From the NCBI GenBank assembly GCA_043744215.1, contig JAYTVC010000092.1:1-10685 (forward strand): 10,685 nt of DNA. The letters run 5' to 3'. The stretch is from JBEEJL01 sp043744215 (lineage in GTDB: Bacteria > Pseudomonadota > Gammaproteobacteria > Burkholderiales > JBEEJL01). Shown piece after piece: positions 1-5,436 of the stretch. The position numbers were made by a program, and so were the translations under genes. Under the pieces are notes generated by a model, which worked only from the letters and a program-made list of their open reading frames with translations, made no database searches and was not told where the DNA came from. Positions within the stretch are counted from its first letter, which is position 1. Every line of letters begins with the position of its first letter.

Positions 1-90
1 CGCACAACTAAACACGCTCCATTTACCGGTCGTTTTGTCTATGGTAACCATACGTATCTCCCAGGATACTCTGGTTACGAAACGCCCTAA
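1..90 (+). CDS. Possible 3' end of an upstream gene (partial)
   Basis: Frame 1 is open from the left edge to a TAA at 88-90 and would encode the last 29 residues of a protein ending in ...GYSGYETP. The stretch is rich in Gly, Tyr and Thr, which would suit the end of an exported or beta-rich protein, but that is a guess. Frame 2 is also open to about base 103, so the choice of frame is not secure. No domain can be recognised. The stop is followed by a clear change to AT-rich sequence, which fits a gene end here. Confidence 0.3.
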   Translation, partial: RTTKHAPFTGRFVYGNHTYLPGYSGYETP

Positions 91-190
91 TTACCAAAAT
101 TAATATAATCATAATGTTATAAATCATTGAAAATGATTAACACAATTCGCTAAACAAGCCGCAGGTAGTCAGCTAAGCTGTGAAAAACAA
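91..190 (+). promoter_or_regulatory. AT-rich control region with TATAAT and a dyad
   Basis: The sequence becomes strongly AT-rich. A perfect TATAAT lies at 104-109 but has no convincing -35 hexamer at 16-18 bp. An alternative pair is TTGAAA (127-132) with TAAACA (151-156), 18 bp apart. An inverted repeat AATCATT-GAA-AATGATT occupies 122-138 and could be an operator. Bases 104-122 match the classical Fur-box consensus at 11 of 19 positions by hand count, which is suggestive at most. The region probably drives the propeptide lipoprotein and protease genes; the exact promoter is not settled. Confidence 0.3.
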
Positions 191-195
191 GGGAG
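191..195 (+). promoter_or_regulatory. Ribosome binding site that decides the start at 201
   Basis: GGGAG is followed by a 5-base spacer and ATG at 201. An in-frame GTG at 180 would add seven residues, but this Shine-Dalgarno would then lie inside the coding region. The shorter start also gives a normal lipoprotein signal peptide length. Confidence 0.6.
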
Positions 196-200
196 CGAGA

Positions 201-809
201 ATGCAAAAATACCAATCATTCCACCGAATTTTTTCGTGGCTGTTTGCCCTGCAAATGTTATCCGCCTGCGCCACCGATAATTCCCTGCAATTGGCAGACT
301 GCGCCGCGTTTACATCCGCACAATCCGAACAAGCAAAATTTCTGGCTCCGTCACTAGCCTACCTCAAAGCCAATCCCGGCGCGCACCGCGTTACCGATCC
401 GTGTAAAGAATTGACCTTCATCAACGAACGTGTCGATGAATTAAAGCAAAAACATGTTCGTTTTCAGCAAAGCCATGAAGGTGTTCCGGTTTGGGGTCAG
501 CAAATTCTGGTTCACTTGAATGCGCAAGATGTAGCGAACTCAACAACTGGCAGCATTCAACCCATCGCGCAAAAAATTTCCATAGTGCCGAGATTGGATA
601 AAGCCGCCGCCGCCAATACCGCGACAAATGCAGTGGGAGACGGCGCGAATGCGCAGGATAACCAGCTTTATATTTATACCCATGAAGGATTACCGCGCCT
701 AGTTCATATGGTGACGGTGATGCGAAGTTTGCGCCGAAGCATGGTTTTCGTCGATGCCGAAACCGGTTTGGTTTTGAACCGGATTTCAGCTTCACCCAGC
801 CAAAATTAA
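201..809 (+). CDS. Lipoprotein consisting of a stand-alone FTP/PepSY protease propeptide
   Basis: The protein has 202 residues from the ATG at 201 (209 from the GTG at 180). Residues 1-23 are a type II signal peptide ending in the lipobox L-S-A-C with Cys23 as lipidation site; the following Ala favours the outer membrane. Residues 85-107 match the FTP (fungalysin/thermolysin propeptide) signature: RFQQ, then G-V-P-V-W-G and an LVHL strand. Residues about 154-195 look like PepSY, ending in FVDAETG. Both stretches closely resemble the propeptide of the M4 peptidase encoded 31 bp downstream (RFQQ...GVPLFG...LLVH; HFVDAQTG). No HExxH or other catalytic motif is present, so it is not a protease. 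Two further Cys residues (in LADC and TDPC) could form a disulfide. From the family I infer an inhibitor or folding helper acting in trans on the neighbouring peptidase, held at the membrane. It could instead be a decayed remnant of a duplicated protease, but the frame is intact with its own RBS. Likely co-transcribed with the next gene. Confidence 0.8.
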   Translation: MQKYQSFHRIFSWLFALQMLSACATDNSLQLADCAAFTSAQSEQAKFLAPSLAYLKANPGAHRVTDPCKELTFINERVDELKQKHVRFQQSHEGVPVWGQQILVHLNAQDVANSTTGSIQPIAQKISIVPRLDKAAAANTATNAVGDGANAQDNQLYIYTHEGLPRLVHMVTVMRSLRRSMVFVDAETGLVLNRISASPSQN

Positions 810-840
810 TTTATCAAAAATCGTTCGGAGAAATATTTTT

Positions 841-3800
841 ATGACTAAATCGCGCAAATCAAAATTCAAGCTTCATGCCGCCGTGATCAGTTCGGTAATG
901 TTTCTAGCTGGATTTTCAGCCACTGAAACGCCGCAACCGAACCGCATGAAGAGTTTTTCGCTCGCGCCGGAACAACACGCGGCGAAATTGGCCGGCATGA
1001 CAAGGCAGCGCAGCGCGCGCGAAACGGCGTGGCAGCATAAAGCCAACCGCGTTCCTTCTAAAATGCGCGCCGAGAATACTATCCGGCAGGAAAATCTGGG
1101 CGGCAAATTGCGCGAGGTATTTTCGCGTCCCCCATTGGACATTGCGCCCATTGCGTCGTCTCTCGTTAGCGCCGAACAACATGCACAGGTGCGCGTGCTG
1201 AACAAAATGCATGAAATGGGCGGCGGCATCAAAGCCCATTTCGATCAGCGCAACGGCACGCTGTCGCATCTGGAATTGCCGAAAAAAACTGTATTCAAAA
1301 AAGAATCGATTACGCAAACAGGCGACGCGCGCTCAAGCGCAAAAAAATTCCTCACCGATAATCGCACCTTGTTGAAAATGGACGACCCCAGCGCAGAAGC
1401 GAAACTCACGCGCGAAAATACCGAAGCCAACGGCCATACGCATTTGCGCTTCCAGCAGACTTATAAAGGCGTGCCGTTGTTCGGCAAAGAGTTGTTGGTG
1501 CATTCGGATGCGGCTAGTGAAGTTACGCTACTGCAGGGCCGTCACGAACCTACGCCGCGCGCTATCGATGTCAATCCGTCTGTCACTGTTGATGCTGCGC
1601 ATACTGCCGTGTACAAAGATTTAGGCTTGGGCGTGCATAAAATTCCTGCGCCAGAAAGCGAATTGGTTATTCACACTGCGGACAAAGGTGCGATGACGTT
1701 GGCTTATAAAGTGGTGACCAAACCTGCGCTGAACCAACACTGGATACATTTTGTCGATGCGCAAACCGGTAAGGTGATTGACCGTATCGATAATATTCAA
1801 AGCGCAGTAGTGACGGGTAGCGGTACGGATTTGAATGGTCAAGCGCGCAGTTTTACCGCCTGGTCGGGTAACGGCGGTTTTTACTTAGTTGACCCTAATA
1901 CGCCCAGTAATATCAATGATGGCGTGGCATACGACCCTATAGCAGCACTAATTGCGGGAAAGGCAAGAAGTGATACTTTTATCGAGACTGCCAGCAACAC
2001 CTTCAATCCAACCAATTTCGTTACGAGTAGTTCACTCAATGCGTGGGATGCAACAGCCGTGAGTGCGGCTTTCAATACTAGGATGGTGTTTGATTATTAC
2101 AAAAATATTCACGCTAGGAATAGTATCGATGGTAATAATGGCAGTATTCAAGCAGTAGTACACGTAGGTGTCAATTATGGTAATGCAAATTGGAATTCAC
2201 CGTATATGTTATATGGTGATGGTGATGCTACCACTAAGCCTTTAGCTGGGTGCCTGGATGTCGCTGCACACGAAATGACCCACGGCGTGATCCAAAATAC
2301 TGCTGGACTAATCTACATGAATCAAAGTGGAGCGCTGAATGAATCATTCGCCGATTTTTTCGGTGCCATGGTAGATCGAGCAAACTGGACGCTCGGTGAA
2401 GGTTGTATAAAGATTGCTCCATTCTACTTGCGTAACATGGCTAATCCCCGCCTTGGTTTAGATCCGCAACCAAGTAAGATGAGTGAATATCGACAACTAC
2501 CACAAACTAAAAATGGTGATAACGGTGGCGTGCATATCAATAGCGGTATTCCCAATCGCGCCGCCTATTTGATGGCGGAAGGATTGTCGGCAGAGGGTCT
2601 TGGCACCAGTATCGGTCGTGCACATACCGAGAAAATTTACTACCGCGCGCTGACGACTTATTTGCTGCAATCATCGCAATTTATTGATGCGCGCCGTGCG
2701 ACTATCCTGGCTGCAAAGGATTTGTTTCCTGGAGACGAAGTAGCGGTGGCAAGGGCATGGGACATCGTCGAGGTCACCGATAATGCTAATCCTCTGCCTG
2801 CGCCGACTTCTACAGATTCAGTTATTGGAAGTGACATGATGGTTTATCTGACTAAATCAGTCATTCCGCTTGTGCCATCTTCCGAGTCGTATGACATCTA
2901 TGTTCAAAAATTTGCTGTGCCGTTTGCAGGTTACGATGCGACTAATACAAGAGGGCCAGCCAATTCAGTCGCGCTGAATGTGGCTCATAAACGCCCTGTG
3001 GTTGTTTCTTACAAAGACGCCTCCAATCGAACGCTGACTGATATTTTATATGTTGATACTGCTGGGAATATTCAGGTTACGGAGTTTGACCCAGCTACAT
3101 TCAACCTAATAAGCAGAAATACGCTTACGACAAGCGGGTCATATAATAGTATTTCCGTCTCGCCTGACTTGCGTTATTTCGCATTTACCACTACGAGCGC
3201 TACCGACAATCAGATACATGTTTTGGATTTGAGCGACGCCACAGGCGCAAGTAACTTTGATATCACCCTAACCCCGGAAAATTATCAGACGGGCACTGTT
3301 GCTCAGAATACAGTGCTGTATGCCGATTCAATAAATTTTGATTATGCCGGCCGATATCTTGTTTTTGATGCATTGAACTGTATTTCCCTACCCAGCAACC
3401 CATGTACGCCGACTGGAGGTGGTAACAGATATTGGACAATTGGCAGGTCAGATCTGTTGACTCGCCAAATTCAATATTTACTTCCCAGCCAAGACCCGGG
3501 ACTCGATATTGGCAATCCCGTGTTTGCAACGAACAGCCGAAACATCATTGCACTTGATGTCGTAGATAGGCGTGATCCTGCCAATGTGTTTTACTCAGTA
3601 TATTCATATGATTTGGAAACACAAACTCCTCACCAAGTGTTTGGTCTTGGACCAAATGGTTTGAATACTGGCAGTCAGCCTAGCTTCTGGGGGGGCGATG
3701 ATTTCATTACTTTCGTCGCACCCGATGCCACCACAGGCAGGAAGGCTTATCGTATCCCTATTGATGCAAAGGGAGCGCCCACCAGCACGACTGCGATTGA

Positions 3801-4404
3801 GCTCAATCCAAATGCCGCTACTGCAACTACTATGCATCGTGCAGGCGCGCGCGCACTCACTGGTAATATTTCACCAAATATTACACAGCTTGATTTCGGC
3901 TCTGTCTTGCAATCTAGTAGTAAAACCCTTCAGTTTACTTTGTCCAATACTGGTAATAGCGATGTCTCCATCACCGGATTGAGTATTGATAATTCTCAGG
4001 CTTTTAAGACAAATTTGACCAACGGACTGATTCCACGCGGGTCAAGCGCGACGTTCGGTGTTACTTTCCTACCCGCCACATTAGGAACGCAAACAGGTAT
4101 ATTGACCATTACGACAGATGGGAAGCCAATAACTGTCCAACTAGCAATGAGCGGGATTTCGACTGCCGCACCAACGCCAACACCAACACCAACACCAACA
4201 CCAACACCAACACCCGTGCCGACTCCCGCGCCGACTCCCGCGCCGACTCCCGCGCCGACTCCGGTGCCGAGTGGGAGCAGCGGAGGTGGCGGATGTGTAA
4301 TGGGCAACAATAATGTGCCGCTTGATCCGGTGTGGCTGTTCCTAGTAGCGGGCGCGTTAATACAATTGCGCAGACACGGAAGTAGATTGAAAGAACGTAC
4401 GTAA
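841..4404 (+). CDS. Secreted M4 (thermolysin-family) metallopeptidase with propeller-like, Ig-like and C-terminal sorting regions
   Basis: This is a zinc endopeptidase of 1187 residues, much longer than thermolysin-type precursors. Residues 1-27 are a Sec signal peptide (basic start, hydrophobic core, cleavage probably after FSA). FTP lies at about 160-230 (RFQQ at 203-206) and PepSY at about 235-318; the mature enzyme probably starts near 320. Zinc ligands are His477 and His481 (HEMTH) and Glu501 (GALNESFAD), with Glu478 as base, Tyr492, Asp560 and His565 (NGGVHINSG). The spacings match thermolysin almost exactly, so it should be active. Peptidase homology ends near 645. Residues about 680-1000 contain propeller-like repeats (SVSPDLRYFAF; DYAGRYLVFDA). 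Residues 1011-1107 look like an ASPM/SPD-2/Hydin (choice-of-anchor D) Ig domain. A Pro-Thr linker (1111-1143) leads to GGGGC (Cys1152), an Asp-Pro, a hydrophobic helix (1164-1176) and Arg-Arg. This tail resembles the JDVT-CTERM/Synerg-CTERM kind of sorting signal and suggests processing at the surface. GGAG at 827-830 is the RBS. The gene follows the propeptide lipoprotein. Confidence 0.93.
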   Translation: MTKSRKSKFKLHAAVISSVMFLAGFSATETPQPNRMKSFSLAPEQHAAKLAGMTRQRSARETAWQHKANRVPSKMRAENTIRQENLGGKLREVFSRPPLDIAPIASSLVSAEQHAQVRVLNKMHEMGGGIKAHFDQRNGTLSHLELPKKTVFKKESITQTGDARSSAKKFLTDNRTLLKMDDPSAEAKLTRENTEANGHTHLRFQQTYKGVPLFGKELLVHSDAASEVTLLQGRHEPTPRAIDVNPSVTVDAAHTAVYKDLGLGVHKIPAPESELVIHTADKGAMTLAYKVVTKPALNQHWIHFVDAQTGKVIDRIDNIQSAVVTGSGTDLNGQARSFTAWSGNGGFYLVDPNTPSNINDGVAYDPIAALIAGKARSDTFIETASNTFNPTNFVTSSSLNAWDATAVSAAFNTRMVFDYYKNIHARNSIDGNNGSIQAVVHVGVNYGNANWNSPYMLYGDGDATTKPLAGCLDVAAHEMTHGVIQNTAGLIYMNQSGALNESFADFFGAMVDRANWTLGEGCIKIAPFYLRNMANPRLGLDPQPSKMSEYRQLPQTKNGDNGGVHINSGIPNRAAYLMAEGLSAEGLGTSIGRAHTEKIYYRALTTYLLQSSQFIDARRATILAAKDLFPGDEVAVARAWDIVEVTDNANPLPAPTSTDSVIGSDMMVYLTKSVIPLVPSSESYDIYVQKFAVPFAGYDATNTRGPANSVALNVAHKRPVVVSYKDASNRTLTDILYVDTAGNIQVTEFDPATFNLISRNTLTTSGSYNSISVSPDLRYFAFTTTSATDNQIHVLDLSDATGASNFDITLTPENYQTGTVAQNTVLYADSINFDYAGRYLVFDALNCISLPSNPCTPTGGGNRYWTIGRSDLLTRQIQYLLPSQDPGLDIGNPVFATNSRNIIALDVVDRRDPANVFYSVYSYDLETQTPHQVFGLGPNGLNTGSQPSFWGGDDFITFVAPDATTGRKAYRIPIDAKGAPTSTTAIELNPNAATATTMHRAGARALTGNISPNITQLDFGSVLQSSSKTLQFTLSNTGNSDVSITGLSIDNSQAFKTNLTNGLIPRGSSATFGVTFLPATLGTQTGILTITTDGKPITVQLAMSGISTAAPTPTPTPTPTPTPTPVPTPAPTPAPTPAPTPVPSGSSGGGGCVMGNNNVPLDPVWLFLVAGALIQLRRHGSRLKERT
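4171..4266 (+). repeat. Tandem repeats encoding the Pro-Thr linker
   Basis: Six perfect CCAACA hexamers (4177-4212), preceded by one CCAACG, are followed after CCCGTG by three perfect 12-bp units CCGACTCCCGCG (4219-4254) and a fourth imperfect unit (4255-4266). All units are multiples of three, so slippage changes linker length without breaking the frame. They encode Pro-Thr and Pro-Thr-Pro-Ala repeats between the Ig-like domain and the sorting tail of the protease. The two repeat types use different Pro and Thr codons, so they expanded separately. Confidence 0.9.
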
Positions 4405-4436
4405 GTAAGTTAAGAGTCGCTTGGTATTAAACAGGT

Positions 4437-4535
4437 ATGTCCGGAACCCATCCGCGCATTTTGCCCGCGTTGCAAATGCGCTATGACGAAATTTTGCATC
4501 AACGTAATCCAACCAATCCGATGACGATCAAGTAA
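4437..4535 (+). CDS. Doubtful 32-codon ORF between protease and terminator
   Basis: An ATG at 4437 opens 32 codons ending in TAA at 4533-4535, just before the terminator. The peptide starts MSGTHPRILP and has mixed, soluble-looking composition with no membrane segment. The upstream bases (AACAGGT) are a poor Shine-Dalgarno. It could be a real small protein at the end of the protease operon, the tail of a decayed gene, or chance. Its only support is its position between a stop codon and a terminator, and its codon choice (CGC, GCG, CCG) looks like the local genes. No function can be suggested. Confidence 0.2.
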   Translation: MSGTHPRILPALQMRYDEILHQRNPTNPMTIK

Positions 4536-4556
4536 CGTTTTCTTATCCATCGACAC

Positions 4557-4581
4557 AAGGCTCCTGCGGGAGCCTTTTTTT
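4557..4581 (+). terminator. Rho-independent terminator
   Basis: AAGGCTCC, a TGCG loop and GGAGCCTT form a perfect 8-bp stem (4557-4576) running into a T tract that reaches 4581. It would end transcription of the protease unit and separates it from the Sco/oxidase unit. The A-rich base on the left makes it weakly bidirectional on paper, but no convergent gene is seen. Confidence 0.88.
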
Positions 4582-4650
4582 ATGCTTGCCGAGGATGGAG
4601 AAATTTGATTTGAGCCAAGACTTGCTGCCGTCGTATCATTCTTTAACTAT

Positions 4651-4664
4651 TTGATTATTATCAA
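4651..4664. promoter_or_regulatory. Small AT-rich dyad, possible operator
   Basis: TTGAT-TATT-ATCAA is a perfect 5-bp inverted repeat in an AT-rich stretch about 90 bp upstream of the likely Sco promoter. Read on the minus strand, the surrounding 19 bp match the Fur-box consensus at about 13 positions by hand count. A metal-responsive regulator would suit a copper/manganese oxidase unit, but the distance from the promoter and the AT bias make this weak. Confidence 0.2.
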
Positions 4665-4753
4665 TATTTTTCGTTTGTGATGGTGGACTGTCGCAAGGTC
4701 TTATTGTTTCAATCAGCGCTCAATTTAGTCGAATGGCCTAGCCGAATGAATAC

Positions 4754-4781
4754 TTGAAGCTCACCAAATCTTACCTATACT
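4754..4781 (+). promoter_or_regulatory. Probable sigma-70 promoter for the Sco/oxidase unit
   Basis: TTGAAG (4754-4759) and TATACT (4776-4781) are separated by 16 bp. Each differs from the consensus hexamer by one or two bases. Transcription would start around 4788, giving a leader of about 40 bases with AAGGAG at 4814-4819. It lies downstream of the terminator and directly before the Sco gene. Confidence 0.55.
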
Positions 4782-4827
4782 CGTATGAACCAAGTGAAAT
4801 GTAACCCGATATGAAGGAGTCTGTTTC

Positions 4828-5415
4828 ATGTCAAAAGTTTGCGGCACACATTTACAACGCGCTTTCGCGTTAGTAATAGGGTTGGCGATTTCAGCATCGA
4901 GTGTCCATGCGGAGGGTGACCGCAGCGCCGCCGCCCGCCAGTATTTCTCCGATGTTCCGCTCATCGACGAGCAGGGCCGAACCAAAAAATTCTACAGCGA
5001 CGTGCTCGAAGGCAAATTGCTGGTCATCCATGCTTTTTATGGCGACTGCAAGGATGTCTGTCCCGTCACACTGGGTAAGCTGCGCATGATGCAAGACGCG
5101 TTGGGCGAGCGGCTAGGCAAGGATGTTCACTTTGTCAGTATCAGTGTCAATCCGCAGGATGACAACGCGCAGCGTCTTAGTGAAATCCGGCAACATTTTT
5201 CTGGCAAAGCGGGCTGGATGTTTCTGGGCGGGAAAAAAGAAAATGTCGATTGGGCCCTCTACAAACTCGGCCTGCACGCCGAGGTAAAAGAAGCCCACAA
5301 CCCGATCCTGCTCATCGGCAACGAGCGCGCAGGTGATTGGAAAAAAATCGCCGCCTACGCCAAGGTGGAAGATTTGATTGCGCAAATCGAAGAATTATCC
5401 CAAGGTAAAAAATAA
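4828..5415 (+). CDS. Sco1/SenC/PrrC-family copper chaperone / thiol redox protein
   Basis: The protein has 195 residues, a usual length for bacterial Sco proteins. AAGGAG lies 8 bp before the ATG. Residues 1-28 are a signal peptide (hydrophobic 12-26, cleavage after VHA), predicting a periplasmic location without a retained anchor. The thioredoxin-like fold shows the family signature at 70-81: FYGDC then KDVCPVT, with the Cys74-xxx-Cys78 copper/redox pair. His157 (EAHNP) is in the place of the third Sco copper ligand, before the ILLIG strand. Sco proteins load copper into, or keep reduced, the copper sites of cytochrome oxidase and other cuproenzymes. Here no cytochrome oxidase gene is near; a multicopper oxidase gene starts 21 bp downstream. 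I infer that it serves that oxidase and is co-transcribed with it. A more general thiol-reductase role cannot be excluded. Confidence 0.92.
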   Translation: MSKVCGTHLQRAFALVIGLAISASSVHAEGDRSAAARQYFSDVPLIDEQGRTKKFYSDVLEGKLLVIHAFYGDCKDVCPVTLGKLRMMQDALGERLGKDVHFVSISVNPQDDNAQRLSEIRQHFSGKAGWMFLGGKKENVDWALYKLGLHAEVKEAHNPILLIGNERAGDWKKIAAYAKVEDLIAQIEELSQGKK

Positions 5416-5436
5416 TTTTACGAATGAGGAGTCGGC

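Larger units (their letters stand above)
4405..4827. other. Spacer between the protease unit and the copper/oxidase unit
   Basis: No convincing full gene is present in these 423 bp. In order they hold a doubtful short ORF (4437-4535), a strong terminator (4557-4581), an AT-rich stretch with a small dyad (4651-4664) and a plausible promoter (4754-4781) before the Sco gene. No other long inverted repeat, RNA gene or mobile-element end was seen. Confidence 0.7.

Noticed and set aside
180..200. GTG at 180 as the start of the lipoprotein
   Set aside because: GGGAG at 191-195 is correctly spaced for the ATG at 201 and the upstream bases of the GTG lack a good RBS. The shorter form also has a standard signal peptide.
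421..795. A 124-codon minus-strand ORF opposite the propeptide lipoprotein
   Set aside because: The + strand frame has a signal peptide, a lipobox and a clear FTP motif; the minus frame has none of these.
3698..3982. A 94-codon + strand ORF inside the protease gene
   Set aside because: It overlaps the protease in another frame across the join between the propeller-like and Ig-like regions, and has no plausible RBS or recognisable domain.
4171..4266. Regularly spaced short repeats considered as a CRISPR-like or intergenic repeat array
   Set aside because: Units are only 6 and 12 bp with no spacers and are read in frame as a Pro-Thr linker.
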